From contig NZ_AUCT01000002.1 in the NCBI RefSeq assembly GCF_000429905.1, positions 124,001 to 188,000 on the forward strand: a stretch of DNA of 64,000 bases. The letters run 5' to 3'. This document shows positions 52,201 to 60,304 of the stretch, in pieces. The position numbers and the translations under genes are program-made. Source of the DNA: Desulfatibacillum aliphaticivorans DSM 15576. Lineage in GTDB: Bacteria > Desulfobacterota > Desulfobacteria > Desulfobacterales > Desulfatibacillaceae. The notes beneath the pieces are model-generated. The model did not search any database. It saw only the letters and a list, made by a program, of their open reading frames with translations, and was not told where the DNA came from. How positions within the stretch are numbered: position 1 is the stretch's first letter; the number at the start of each line of letters is the position of its first letter.

Positions 52201-52282
52201 GTTCCTTTACGGCCGGGAGCACGGCCATCTTTTGTTCCAAAACAAAGCCAAAAAGGTGGTCCGGGTTCCGGTCAAGTGGTGA
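49274..52282 (+). CDS. MrfA-like SF2 helicase fused to a DEDDy exonuclease
   Basis: 1002 residues. SF2 motifs: TPTASGKTF (Walker A, ~83-90), IIVDEVHTYRG (DEVH, ~190), CSATIANP, TSALELGIDIGALDL and QRGGRVGR. A DUF1998-type zinc cluster (~721-740) reads CPCETGCPSCVHSPKCGSG. This matches the MrfA/YprA (Hrq1-like) helicase. The extra ~230 residues contain VLDIETRR (DxE), VVGFNIIRFDYQ and YCRADVAI (YxxxD), the DEDDy exonuclease signature of MrfB/YprB. In Bacillus subtilis these are two proteins, MrfA and MrfB, acting together in mitomycin C damage repair; here they are one chain. DNA repair on the cytosolic chromosome is inferred. Start at 49274 lacks a strong ribosome site. Confidence 0.87.
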   Translation: MPPKPDKVAEYIYALKASSRMADQVVTHRSFPKSRAQYGQPEAPWPEPIAHILKKADVKKLFKHQVQAIDLIRRGENIVAATPTASGKTFMYNLPVLEALAQDPGAHALYMFPLKALTQDQIKTFRKLAANMENGPTAEIYDGDTTSYRRRKIKEAPPNALFTNPEMLHLGFLPYHHNWEGFFGKLKFIIVDEVHTYRGVMGSHMAWVFARLLRVCRYYGSDPQFVMCSATIANPRDLACRLTGRNFKLVEKSTAPRGARHVVFMNPQTGPAQTAIMLLKAALARGLRTIVYTQSRKMTELISMWASERAGEFKDKISAYRAGYLPEERREIETKLASGELLAVVSTSALELGIDIGALDLCILVGYPGTVMATWQRGGRVGRDLSESAMVLIAGEDALDQYFMRNPEDFFSRSVENAVINPLNPVISARHIECAAAELPLNLDDPILQSGELDNTIYGLEQEGKLLRDAEGSRLYASKKKPQRDVDLRGSGSQFTIMVADPEDPEGPGGQSVGQIDLFRAFRETHPGAIYLHLGRTYRVDALDLARRTVYARPAHVDYYTQARGDKDTEILEIFDEKTVWGTRVYCGRLKVTDQVTGFESKKVRTRKSLGITPLDLPSNTFETQGLWFEIPGHTQKAVEDKFMHFMGGIHAIEHAAIGIAPLIVMADRNDLGGISTPFHPQMGGPAVFIYDGVPGGVGLSLIAFKKALELFSKTMQAIKSCPCETGCPSCVHSPKCGSGNRPIDKEASLFILESIRGAKPEKRKRIVLNKPEEANKAAEQAPPPEKPAINIQSSENKGVDLGQAYAAAIDAYIQPEREHNPFKSQENYGVLDIETRRSAAEVGGWGAAYRMGVSCSVLYDSRDGKFHEYFQDDTDALAQHLTQLDLVVGFNIIRFDYQVLSAHTAFDFSQIPTLDMLQKIYGVLGYRISLDKLAQHTLGTQKTADGLQALKWWKQGKIDKILKYCRADVAITRDLFLYGREHGHLLFQNKAKKVVRVPVKW

Positions 52283-52315
52283 ATTTGCCCCCCAAATAAA
52301 ATTCAGAGGCCCCCA

Positions 52316-53002
52316 ATGACGCGTTTAACCCTTGAAGAGCTTCACCAATCCCCCATCGTCGCCAACTGCTGCATGAACCGGGAGCGGCAAGCCATAGGCG
52401 ACAACAGCTACCAAAAGGAGTTGCCCCTCAATCCGGATCAATTTCTCAGGGAGGGGATAGAATCCCAGGAAACCGGGCGGTGGCTGGATCTTTGCTGCGG
52501 CCAGGGCCTAGCCATGCTTCAGCTTATGGCAAAATATAAGAAGGCCCGAATTGACGGCCGATTTCAGTTTATGGGGGTGGATCTGACCGGCGCCTTCGCC
52601 CCTATTCCGGAAGCCTTTGACAACCTGCGTTTTGTGGAGTCCGCGTTGGAGGATTTCCGTACAAGTTTGCGATTCGACCTGATCACCTGCGTCCATGGCA
52701 TGCATTACATCGGGGATAAAATTGGCGTTATTATTAAATATATTCAATGTCTCACGCCGGATGGAATTTTCGCCTGCAACCTGGACACGAACAATATTTT
52801 TAACCCAGAGGGACGGAAAATGGGGATCAGGGTAAACAAGTTTTTTCGAAGCCATGGATTGGAGTACGACGCCCGAAAAAAGATTCTCCTCTGCAGGGGG
52901 CCGAAATTCCTGCAAAGCCCCTTTGTTTACCTGGGCGCTGACGACGCCTTTGGCAAAAATTACACTGGCCAACAAGTTGTGGCCTCCTGCTATGAGGAGT
53001 AG
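52316..53002 (+). CDS. Class I SAM-dependent methyltransferase
   Basis: 228 residues. SAM-binding motif I is GRWLDLCCGQGLAMLQLM (residues ~50-66), then FMGVDLTGAFAPIPEAFDNLRFVESAL (motif II region) and DLITCVHGMHYIGD. It begins 33 bases after the helicase-exonuclease stop, on the same strand, so they may be co-transcribed. Substrate unknown; not an obvious DNA methylase (no NPPY). Confidence 0.82.
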   Translation: MTRLTLEELHQSPIVANCCMNRERQAIGDNSYQKELPLNPDQFLREGIESQETGRWLDLCCGQGLAMLQLMAKYKKARIDGRFQFMGVDLTGAFAPIPEAFDNLRFVESALEDFRTSLRFDLITCVHGMHYIGDKIGVIIKYIQCLTPDGIFACNLDTNNIFNPEGRKMGIRVNKFFRSHGLEYDARKKILLCRGPKFLQSPFVYLGADDAFGKNYTGQQVVASCYEE

Positions 53003-53045
53003 AGGTCGCTATAGGGCGCCACTAATGAATTTATTTCCCCACCAA

Positions 53046-53303
53046 CTACGGCTTTTCCAAAATGTCGTGGGGTCCAATATTTCTTAACGTATATACTTCA
53101 TCATCGATCTGAAATGTGAATCGATAGGATTTGGTTACCCGAGCCTCCCAGATGTCTGGGACGCCTTGCATCTTCTTCATATTTAAAGAGGGGTGATTGG
53201 GGTCGGAAAGCAAAAGCCCCAACTGTTTATCCGTCGCCTCCCGGATTTGCCGGGGCAGTTTTTTGTATGCCTTGACGAATCTGTTTGTGAAGCTCAGCCT
53301 CAT
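53046..53303 (-). CDS. RelE/ParE family toxin
   Basis: 85 residues: MRLSFTNRFVKAYKKLPRQIR, then WEARVTKSYRFTFQIDDEVYTLRNIGPHDIL, the RelE/YafQ-like fold. Catalytic type cannot be told exactly; arginines of the YRF segment and the final His suggest an mRNA interferase. It overlaps the AbrB-type antitoxin gene by four bases and follows it, so the pair is an antitoxin-first operon. Confidence 0.83.
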   Translation of the reverse strand: MRLSFTNRFVKAYKKLPRQIREATDKQLGLLLSDPNHPSLNMKKMQGVPDIWEARVTKSYRFTFQIDDEVYTLRNIGPHDILEKP

Positions 53304-53584
53304 TCCTTGGCGTCTTTGAGAGCTTTTAGAGCATCGTCAATGTTGTCAAATGGGCCGGTCACGTTTCCTTCGGAAATATCCCGGTCTGCTTCCGCCTCGC
53401 CCTTCTGCCACTCTTTGGTGTAAAACCAGGAATCTTCGGCGTTGATAATCTTGGCGGGCTTGAGCACAACCCGCCCCTCCTCCAGTTCGGCATTCACAAA
53501 ATCTCCGACCTTTAGCCCCAAAGCCTTTCGGATTCGGGCGGGCAGTGTGACCGAGCCGTTACTGGTGATTTTTATGGTCGTCAT
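53300..53584 (-). CDS. AbrB/MazE-like antitoxin
   Basis: 94 residues from ATG 53584, since GAGG lies at eight bases while the Met six bases earlier would be too close. SpoVT/AbrB swapped-hairpin fold: IKITSNGSVTLPARIRKALGLKVGDFVNAELEEGRVVLKPAK. The rest is the flexible toxin-binding tail. Pairing of an AbrB-type antitoxin with a RelE-type toxin, rather than MazF or VapC, is less common but known. Confidence 0.82.
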   Translation of the reverse strand: MTTIKITSNGSVTLPARIRKALGLKVGDFVNAELEEGRVVLKPAKIINAEDSWFYTKEWQKGEAEADRDISEGNVTGPFDNIDDALKALKDAKE

Positions 53585-53938
53585 TTTCATAACCTCGTTA
53601 AAAATGAATTTCGTAATTTCATAATAGCACAGCATACAAATCTGTCAAGCTATCCAACAATCGGTTAACATGGGTCGGATATGTTGAAAAATTGTCAGCG
53701 GCCTCTCTTGCCCGGGACGGCTCAGATAGTTTAAGAATAGACTGAAAAGTATTAATTTTAGGTTGTTATATTTTTGGCTCTCATCATTTATTCTGACTTG
53801 AGGGTTTCTCTTGACAAGTATGCGTTTTGCATAATAAGGTGCTGTGTCTTTTTTCACATGCTCTATTGGACCTGGTGAGAAAGCTCCGCAGGGCCGCGGG
53901 GCTGGTTTTTACAATAAAATGCAAAAGGAGATCAACAC
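53585..53938. other. Divergent intergenic region between the toxin-antitoxin pair and sat
   Basis: No gene seen. It contains the sat promoter (53811-53837). The first 200 bases are AT-rich and featureless. Confidence 0.45.
53811..53837 (+). promoter_or_regulatory. Probable sat promoter
   Basis: TTGACA at 53811-53816 and TAATAA at 53832-53837 with a rather short 15-bp spacer, about 100 bases upstream of the ATG. AAAAGGAGATC is the ribosome site. The long leader has no evident riboswitch. Confidence 0.5.
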
Positions 53939-55213
53939 ATGTCGAATCTTATTCCCCCCCATGGCGGCAAGGGTCTTGTATGCTGCCTTCTGGAAGGTGC
54001 AGAACTGGAAGCTGAAAAGAAAAAGGCAGCAACTCTGCCCAAGTTGAACATCAGCTCCCGCGCCAAAGGCGACCTTATCATGATGGGCATCGGCGGGTTC
54101 TCCCCTCTGGACGGCTTCATGACCAAAGCTGACTGGAAGGGCGTCTGCGAAGACTTTCTGCTGGCCGACGGAACTTTCTGGCCCATCCCCGTGACCTTGG
54201 ATGCTTCCGCTGACGACGCCGCCAAGATCAACGTAGGCGATGAAATCGCTCTGTTCGATCCCGAAAGGGAAGAGTTCATGGCAACCATGAAGGTCACCGA
54301 AAAATACGAAATGACCGAAGCGGACAAAATTTTCGAGTGCGAAAAAGTCTTCATGGGCGAAGGAACCCCGACTGCTGAAGAATTCTGGAAGATCGCCAAG
54401 GATGATCACCCGGGCGTCCAGATGGTCATGAACCAGGGCGAATTCAACCTGGCCGGCCCTGTCAAGGTTCTGTCCGAAGCTGAATATCCCGAAGAATACC
54501 CCGGAATCTATCAGCGTCCGGCAGAGTCCCGCGCCATCTTCGAGGAAAGAGGCTGGAAAGAAATCGCTGCCATGCAGCTGCGTAACCCCATGCACCGCTC
54601 CCACGAATATCTGTGCAAGATCGCTATTGAAGTATGTGACGGCTGCTTCATCCACTCTCTCATCGGCAACCTGAAGCCCGGCGACATCCCGGCTGACGTT
54701 CGCGTCAAGTGCATCGACGCGCTGGTCAAGAATTACTTCGTGGAAGACAAGGCTGTTCAGGGCGGTTACCCCCTGGATATGCGTTACGCCGGCCCCCGCG
54801 AAGGCCTGCTGCACGCCACCTTCCGTCAAAACTACGGCTGCTCCCGTATGATCATCGGCCGCGACCACGCTGGCGTCGGCGATTTCTACGGCATGTTCGA
54901 AGCCCAGACCATCTTCGACAAAATTCCTACTCCCGAGGGAGAAGGCAAGGCTCTGCTCTGCACGCCTCTGAAGATCGACTGGACCTTCTACTGCTACAAG
55001 TGCGACGGCATGGCTTCCCTCAGAACCTGCCCCCACGCCAAAGAAGACCGCGTGCTGCTGTCCGGCACCATGCTCCGCAAAATGCTGTCCGAAGGCGGAG
55101 AACTTCCGGATCACTTCGGCCGTGACGAAGTTGTGGCTATCCTTCGCGAATACTACGAAGGCCTCACCGAGAAGGTGGAAGTCAAACTGCACGGCGCCGC
55201 CACCGGCAACTAG
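53939..55213 (+). CDS. sat: Sulfate adenylyltransferase (ATP sulfurylase)
   Basis: 424 residues. The active-site motif MQLRNPMHRSHEYL (~209-222; the HxxH type pair) and GRDHAGVGDFYG (~306-317) are intact; FYCYKCDGMASLRTCPHAKED near the C terminus contains the cysteines conserved in dissimilatory-type enzymes. It activates sulfate to adenosine phosphosulfate, the first step of dissimilatory sulfate reduction in the cytosol. It is monocistronic with its own terminator, as in many sulfate reducers. Presence without cysN/D supports a dissimilatory sulfate reducer. Confidence 0.97.
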   Translation: MSNLIPPHGGKGLVCCLLEGAELEAEKKKAATLPKLNISSRAKGDLIMMGIGGFSPLDGFMTKADWKGVCEDFLLADGTFWPIPVTLDASADDAAKINVGDEIALFDPEREEFMATMKVTEKYEMTEADKIFECEKVFMGEGTPTAEEFWKIAKDDHPGVQMVMNQGEFNLAGPVKVLSEAEYPEEYPGIYQRPAESRAIFEERGWKEIAAMQLRNPMHRSHEYLCKIAIEVCDGCFIHSLIGNLKPGDIPADVRVKCIDALVKNYFVEDKAVQGGYPLDMRYAGPREGLLHATFRQNYGCSRMIIGRDHAGVGDFYGMFEAQTIFDKIPTPEGEGKALLCTPLKIDWTFYCYKCDGMASLRTCPHAKEDRVLLSGTMLRKMLSEGGELPDHFGRDEVVAILREYYEGLTEKVEVKLHGAATGN

Positions 55214-55250
55214 AAGTAAATTCTCCGGAATTCATTCCGGTTGAGTATTT

Positions 55251-55283
55251 GAGGGGAGTCCTTTGGGGCTCCCCTCTTTTTTT
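55251..55283 (+). terminator. Rho-independent terminator of sat
   Basis: GAGGGGAG (55251-55258) and CTCCCCTC (55269-55276) form an eight-base stem with a ten-base loop and are followed by seven T. Confidence 0.92.
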
Positions 55284-55472
55284 GGACCAAAGCGCCTCCT
55301 TTCCGATATCTATCTGTAAAAAGTAAAATCCCCCTTTAATTACTAGTTGCTTAATGCTATATAAGTAATGTAGAACTTAACAATCGTTGAATTCCTGGCG
55401 GAAATTCCCGGGACCTTATCTTCAAACCTTGGCCTTTATCCATCATCACGCTTGACTACGGAGGGGGATGTC

Positions 55473-56666
55473 ATGAGCTTTATGGATTGCTGCGACTGGA
55501 CCAAATGCACCCAATGCGGAACCTGTTTGAATCAATGCCCGGTTCTTAAACTGGATAGAAAGGAAGGGGGAGAGATCATCCTTCACATGATTGAGGGGGG
55601 GCTGCCGGACTCGATCTTAAACCAATGCACCTTGTGCATGAGCTGCAACTCCTTCTGCCCTGAGGGCTTGAGGCCCTACGAACTCATCCTTCAAAGGGTT
55701 TCCGAACAGCCGGAGAGGCAAAATTCCCTGCCCGGTTTGGTCCCCTATTTTCTCATGGGGACTCCCGGCCCGGTGTTTTTTCCCGACTTGTACGCCATGC
55801 AAAACCAGGAGGAGAAAGCCGTCCTGGACAAATGGGGCGAGTTTCCCGAACCGTCGGAGGAACTATTGTGGATCGGATGCATAGGCCGGCTGTTTTGCAA
55901 GGATCTGGAAAATTCCAAGGTCCTGGCCTCCCTGCCCAAATTCAGCCCGGCGGACCTGTGCTGCGGAGAGCTTCACTACCGCACAGGCCAGTGGGACGCT
56001 TTCATGGAAAATACGGACAGGGTGTTTTCCGTGCTCAGCAAGGTGGAAACCCAGCGGCTGGTCTGCTATTGCGGCTCCTGCTGCACCTTTCTGGGGACTA
56101 TTTTACCCGAGGTCGCGGGTAGAAAACTGCCTTATGAGGTGATATCCCTCTACCAATGGCTGCTGGAAAAGCATCAGGCCGGGGAATTGGAGTTGAAAAA
56201 GCCCCTGGGCTATGCAGCTGCGGTGCATGAGTCCTGCTACGCCACGGAACTGGGAGGCGATTTTCAGCAGACCCTCAGGGACGTTTATCAGGCCGCGGGA
56301 TGCCAGGTTGTGGAAATGGAGCACACGGGCGCCAGCGCCCTGACCTGCGGCGCGGCCAGCGTGGCCCGGGATTTTGACCTGGCCTCCGTGGTGAAGGTGC
56401 AGGCCAAAAGGCTTAAGGAAGTCAAAGACGCCGGAACCCGAAACATGGCCCTGAACTGCCCCGGCTGCTACCTGACCCTGGCGCCCCACAGCTGGGTCAA
56501 ACGGGTGCGGCTGAAATACATGCCCGAAGAGCTTCTTAAGGCCTTTGGGGATGACATAACCGCGCCCATTTCCCGGCTTATGCCCCGGGTTATCTATACG
56601 CTGGGAAAACGCGCGCCCCTGGCCTGGAAAAAGGCCGACCCCAAAACCATGCGGATTGTTAGTTGA
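55473..56666 (+). CDS. Fe-S binding protein with two CCG domains (HdrD/GlpC-like)
   Basis: 397 residues from ATG 55473 behind GGAGGGGG. Two ferredoxin motifs open the chain: CTQCGTCLNQCPV and CTLCMSCNSFCPEGLRP. Two CCG-type domains follow, with LCCGELHYRTG and YCGSCCTFLG in the first, and HESCYATELGG and LNCPGCYLTLAP in the second, resembling the C-terminal half of heterodisulfide reductase D and GlpC. It should be a cytosolic or membrane-associated electron carrier that interacts with a quinone or thiol acceptor. It stands 260 bp downstream of sat, separated by a terminator. Partner unknown. Confidence 0.82.
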   Translation: MSFMDCCDWTKCTQCGTCLNQCPVLKLDRKEGGEIILHMIEGGLPDSILNQCTLCMSCNSFCPEGLRPYELILQRVSEQPERQNSLPGLVPYFLMGTPGPVFFPDLYAMQNQEEKAVLDKWGEFPEPSEELLWIGCIGRLFCKDLENSKVLASLPKFSPADLCCGELHYRTGQWDAFMENTDRVFSVLSKVETQRLVCYCGSCCTFLGTILPEVAGRKLPYEVISLYQWLLEKHQAGELELKKPLGYAAAVHESCYATELGGDFQQTLRDVYQAAGCQVVEMEHTGASALTCGAASVARDFDLASVVKVQAKRLKEVKDAGTRNMALNCPGCYLTLAPHSWVKRVRLKYMPEELLKAFGDDITAPISRLMPRVIYTLGKRAPLAWKKADPKTMRIVS

Positions 56667-56769
56667 TTCGTCAGGGCGGTTTTCCGATCTGTTTTGATAA
56701 ACCGTGAAAAATCTGCTAAATAAGCAAAGGCCTTAATCGTCACTTGGATAATCATTACGAAAGATCGCC

Positions 56770-57321
56770 ATGGGTGGAAAATTGGACCTTCGGGGGTGGT
56801 TTGCAAGAAACGCGTTCTTGATACTGTTCTGCCTGATTATGGCCGGGGGAATGGCCTATTTGTTCTGGCCTGAATCCCGCAGTGCGGAAGACCATCTGGA
56901 AGACCTGGAGAAAAAAGCCAACTACGCATATACGGTGGGCAACTACGATCAGGCGGAGTCCCTCTGCCGGGAGTTTTTGTCCGAATCGGAAGAGGCCTAT
57001 GGGCTTTTCCATCCCAACGTGGCCTTCGCCCTCAACAACCTGGCGCTGGTGCTCCAGGCCAAGGATCGTCCCGAGGACGCCCTGCCCCTGCTGCAGCGCT
57101 CCCTGGCCATTAACGAAACGGCATGGGGGCCTAATCATCGGGATGTGGTGAAGTCCCTTTGCAACCTGGCCCTGTTGATGGAATCCATAAACAAAACCCA
57201 GGAGGCCGCTAAATTATTCGAAAAGGCCGCCGCTTCGGCCAAAGCCAGCCTTCCTCCCTCGGACCCGCTCATATCCTACATCCAGGATAATTTGGATCGT
57301 TTGAATGAATCCGACTCCTAA
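56770..57321 (+). CDS. Membrane-anchored TPR protein
   Basis: 183 residues. One N-terminal membrane helix (about 10-30, FLILFCLIMAGGMAYLFW) is followed by three TPR-like repeats of the kinesin-light-chain type: YAYTVGNYDQAESLCREFLSE, VAFALNNLALVLQAKDRPEDALPLLQRSL and HRDVVKSLCNLALLMESINKTQEAAKLFEKA. It probably acts as a periplasmic or membrane scaffold. Partner unknown. Confidence 0.75.
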   Translation: MGGKLDLRGWFARNAFLILFCLIMAGGMAYLFWPESRSAEDHLEDLEKKANYAYTVGNYDQAESLCREFLSESEEAYGLFHPNVAFALNNLALVLQAKDRPEDALPLLQRSLAINETAWGPNHRDVVKSLCNLALLMESINKTQEAAKLFEKAAASAKASLPPSDPLISYIQDNLDRLNESDS

Positions 57322-57330
57322 AAAAGGTAA

Positions 57331-57363
57331 GGCCGGATCGTCATCTGATGTGACGATCCGGCC
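57331..57363 (+). terminator. Strong hairpin after the TPR gene
   Basis: GGCCGGATCGTCA and TGACGATCCGGCC pair perfectly (13 bp, seven-base loop), ten bases past the stop. There is no clear U-run. Confidence 0.65.
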
Positions 57364-57890
57364 CTTGCGCAAGACCACCGGCTAACTAACCCCCCTTTTC
57401 TTGGATTTGTCCCCCCAGATCAAACCCGTGTACGGCTCGCCCGAGCCCAGCCATAGGAAACCGGGCTCGTTGTTATGCCGCTGATTGTTACGCCGGATGT
57501 CCCCCTTACTTTGCATCCAGGCGGGTCGCGCAAAAAAGTGCACCCCTACTGCTAATAAATCACCCTACCATGATACTGAACATTCCTTCATAACCGACGG
57601 ACGGGAGTGTTTTTCGCGTCCATCTGGCCTTCTATATATAGCTAATTCCGTGCCAAAAATTAACTACCTGAAAACATGATATTTCCGCTTGGCGAAGTAA
57701 ATTTAACAAGGGTAGAAACCGGACTAATGGGGAAAGAATGCCTCACAGGAAGGCATTGTGAGGCATTTTGTCCGGGTAAAAAAATCTCAGCGCGGCAAGC
57801 TCTGCTAGGAAAAATCGATCATGGAGCAAGGGCTCAAATTCCAGGGAGTTTACGGGAAAGGCTGTGCGAAAAACGGGCTGAAACTTGCTA
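57364..57890. other. Intergenic region with two hairpins
   Basis: No credible gene. GAGCCC...GGGCTC (about 57444-57469) and the ten-base stem AATGCCTCAC / GTGAGGCATT (57737-57767) are the only structures. A short plus-strand open frame at 57676 onward has no family resemblance. Confidence 0.45.
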
Positions 57891-57934
57891 CAAAAAACAA
57901 CCCCGCCCTTCCCTGAATAACCGGAAAGGCGGGG
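57891..57934 (-). terminator. Rho-independent terminator of the acyl-CoA synthetase
   Basis: On the minus strand, CCCCGCCTTTCCGG... pairs with the complementary GGAAGGGCGGGG (57901-57934), followed by TTGTTTTTT. It lies 27 bases past the stop codon. Confidence 0.88.
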
Positions 57935-57960
57935 CTGTATATTTTACAATAAGGCTGAAG

Positions 57961-59832
57961 CTATTCCACGGTCACTTCATGGTACACCGTGTAGCGGGCC
58001 AGGATTTCAGAGACCTTGTCCTTGATGGCCTGGGCGTCCTGCCCTGAGGCGGCCTTCACTTTGATTTCCGCGATGGTGCCGTGCACTTTGTGCTCGCCCA
58101 CGGCGACTTCCACGGATTCGACCAAATCTCCAAGCGCCTCCAGCTCTTTTTCGTACATGCGCTTGGTGGCGTCCCAACGCAGAGCGGGCTTGAAAATCTT
58201 TCCCACCGGGGTGAGGGGAATTGCAGAAGTGATGACGACTTCCTTAGGCACCGCGGCCTTTTCGCCCACATGCTCCTTGGCCCAGGCCATAACCTGTTCT
58301 TCGGTTAAGCCGGAGTTTTCCGCCACTTCCACATAAGCCACAGGCACTTCGCCGGCATGGGCGTCGGGGCGGCCGACAGCCGCAACCATCTTGACGGAGG
58401 GCATCTTGTACAGGGGCTCTTCGATCATTGCCGGATCGATGTTATGTCCGCCGCGGATGATGAGTTCCTTTTTCCGGCCGGTCAACCAGCAGTAGCCGTC
58501 TTCATCCAGGCGGCCCATGTCGCCGGTGTTGAACCAGTCGCCGGGAACCCAGATATTTTTGTTATGGGCGTCTTCCACGTATCCCTTGAAGACGTTGGGG
58601 CCCTTGATGCACACGTTGCCGATCTCGCCCACTTCACAGTCGCGGACGTATTCGCCGTCGTCGTTGCATTCCACAACCTTGATGCGCTGGAACGGCATGG
58701 GCAGGCCGATGCTGCCGATCTTGCGTTCGCCGTCCTTGGGGTTCATGCTGGAAGCCACGGCGCCTTCGGTGAGGCCGTAGCCTTCCAGGATCTTCATGCC
58801 CGTGTGCTCTTCAAAGCGGCGGAAAAGCTCCACGGAAAGGGGCGCTGCGCCGCAGACCACGAATTCCAGGGACGAAATGTCCGCCCCGTTCAACGGGATA
58901 TCCAAAAGCACGGACAAAACCGTGGGGACCGCGGAGAACAGGGCCGGCCTGTATTTCTCCACGATCTTGTAAAAATTCATCATGATGGAGGGGTCGCGGT
59001 ATCCCATGGGGGACAAAATGACCACCCGGGAGCCTGTAGAGAAGGGCGCCAATCCGGTCACGATGGTTCCGTTGCAATGGAAAAGCGGCAGACCGCACAT
59101 CAAGGTGTGCTCAGGCTTGGACCCGGCCATGACCTGAATCATCCAGGCCATTACCACTTCGTTGTAATGGGTGCGTTTGGCCAGCTTGGGCGTGCCCGTG
59201 GTGCCGCCGGTATGGTACAGGGAGGCGATGTCCTCCTTGTCGATTTCGCGATCAAAAGTCAGCTTGTCAGAAGGATATTGTTCGATTTTCTCTTCAAAGC
59301 TGTATATTTTTTCCGCCTCGTCCGTGGGACCCATCACCCGGATCACATATTCCAGGGTGGGGATGTCCTTGCGGATCTGATCCACTTTTTCCCAGATGTC
59401 CACGCCGGGCATTTCGCCCATGCACACCATGACCTTGGTCTTGGCCGCTGTGCAGATATCCTTGATCGTGGCTGCTTCCAGCAGGGGGTTGATGGGGTTG
59501 GCGATGCCAGCCGTTTCCGCGCCCCACAGGGTGTAGTGGGTCTGGGGCAGGCTGGGCAGAATATAGGTGACTACGTCCTCCGGCCCGATTCCCAGGTCAT
59601 GAAACATGTTGGCGGCCTGACGAATTTTGCCGATGAACTGCCCGTAGGTAATCTCAATGGGATTCTCGTACGTATCGCCGTTCATGAGGAAGCTCATGGC
59701 CGTTGCGTCCGGGTTGATGGCGGCGCCGCGCTCCAGGAGTTCGTAGGTGCTATTTTCCTTCACCCTCTCTTGATAGGGGACGTCCTCTAACGCCCTGATG
59801 TCATCCAGCCCCCTGATGAGAAGTTCTTCCAT
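57961..59832 (-). CDS. Acyl-CoA synthetase / AMP-binding ligase
   Basis: 623 residues, an ANL-family ligase. The AMP-binding P-loop is YHTGGTTGTPKLAKRTH (~205-221); ILEGYGLTEGAVASS is the adenine/A5 motif, WFNTGDMGRLDEDGYCWLTGR is A7/A8, and the catalytic Lys lies in TPVGKIFKPALRW near the C terminus. It converts a carboxylic acid plus CoA and ATP to acyl-CoA, AMP and PPi, activating fatty acids or related substrates. It has an extended N terminus and ACT-like end (~575-623). The start at 59832 has a perfect AAAGGAGAA. A 14-bp palindrome 230 bp upstream could be a regulator site. Confidence 0.88.
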   Translation of the reverse strand: MEELLIRGLDDIRALEDVPYQERVKENSTYELLERGAAINPDATAMSFLMNGDTYENPIEITYGQFIGKIRQAANMFHDLGIGPEDVVTYILPSLPQTHYTLWGAETAGIANPINPLLEAATIKDICTAAKTKVMVCMGEMPGVDIWEKVDQIRKDIPTLEYVIRVMGPTDEAEKIYSFEEKIEQYPSDKLTFDREIDKEDIASLYHTGGTTGTPKLAKRTHYNEVVMAWMIQVMAGSKPEHTLMCGLPLFHCNGTIVTGLAPFSTGSRVVILSPMGYRDPSIMMNFYKIVEKYRPALFSAVPTVLSVLLDIPLNGADISSLEFVVCGAAPLSVELFRRFEEHTGMKILEGYGLTEGAVASSMNPKDGERKIGSIGLPMPFQRIKVVECNDDGEYVRDCEVGEIGNVCIKGPNVFKGYVEDAHNKNIWVPGDWFNTGDMGRLDEDGYCWLTGRKKELIIRGGHNIDPAMIEEPLYKMPSVKMVAAVGRPDAHAGEVPVAYVEVAENSGLTEEQVMAWAKEHVGEKAAVPKEVVITSAIPLTPVGKIFKPALRWDATKRMYEKELEALGDLVESVEVAVGEHKVHGTIAEIKVKAASGQDAQAIKDKVSEILARYTVYHEVTVE

Positions 59833-60304
59833 GGTGATTCTCCTTTCTACATCTTGTCTCCCGTGAAAAAAAATAAAAGCGCACCCTCGGCGTCCGGCCC
59901 CAAAACCGCTTCCCGGCCGCCTTTCCCCCGCAGCTTCAATCCAGAAATGAGGCTATCCCAAAACAAAGGGATAACACCGTTCTAATTTGTCACAACCCCA
60001 TGGGTATTGCAATACCAAAAACGGGAAAAAATGCCGTCAAATAAGAGCTCGTGAGCCTTGCCTGAAACGAACGTTCGTTACTCCTTGCCTTGCGAATGCA
60101 AGGCGCCCAAAAAGATACTTTGGTAGGTTCGAAAACACCATGACGCCCAACATAACAAACTGAAATCAATCAACTTATCAACAAACAAACGGCCCAAAAT
60201 ACCAAACGCTGCTTTTGAACAAAAAAACTGAAGATGACTAAAGGATGTAGGAGTAATGGGATCTTAAAACGCAGGAAGGCCTTGCCGGGCTCGACAGTCG
60301 ATGA
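59833..60304. other. Intergenic control region of the acyl-CoA synthetase
   Basis: No gene. It includes the 14-bp palindrome at 60066-60079 and TTGCCTTGC...GCAAGGCGC hairpin blocks next to it (60083-60107). It is the likely promoter region, although no single -35/-10 pair stands out. Confidence 0.5.
60066..60079. promoter_or_regulatory. Perfect 14-bp palindrome, probable TetR-type operator
   Basis: AACGAACGTTCGTT is a perfect palindrome in the upstream region of the acyl-CoA synthetase gene. Symmetric ACGAACGTTCGT-type sites are typical of TetR-family repressors, including those of fatty-acid metabolism. Two TetR genes lie elsewhere in the window (20962 and 42623), but no copy of this site was found near them, so the cognate regulator is not identified. 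Confidence 0.6.

Noticed and set aside
53909..55192. 427-codon minus-strand frame opposite sat
   Set aside because: It mirrors the sat reading frame; no ribosome site or family resemblance.
58357..59790. 477-codon plus-strand frame opposite the acyl-CoA synthetase
   Set aside because: Antisense shadow with His/Ala/Asp-rich composition and no motif.
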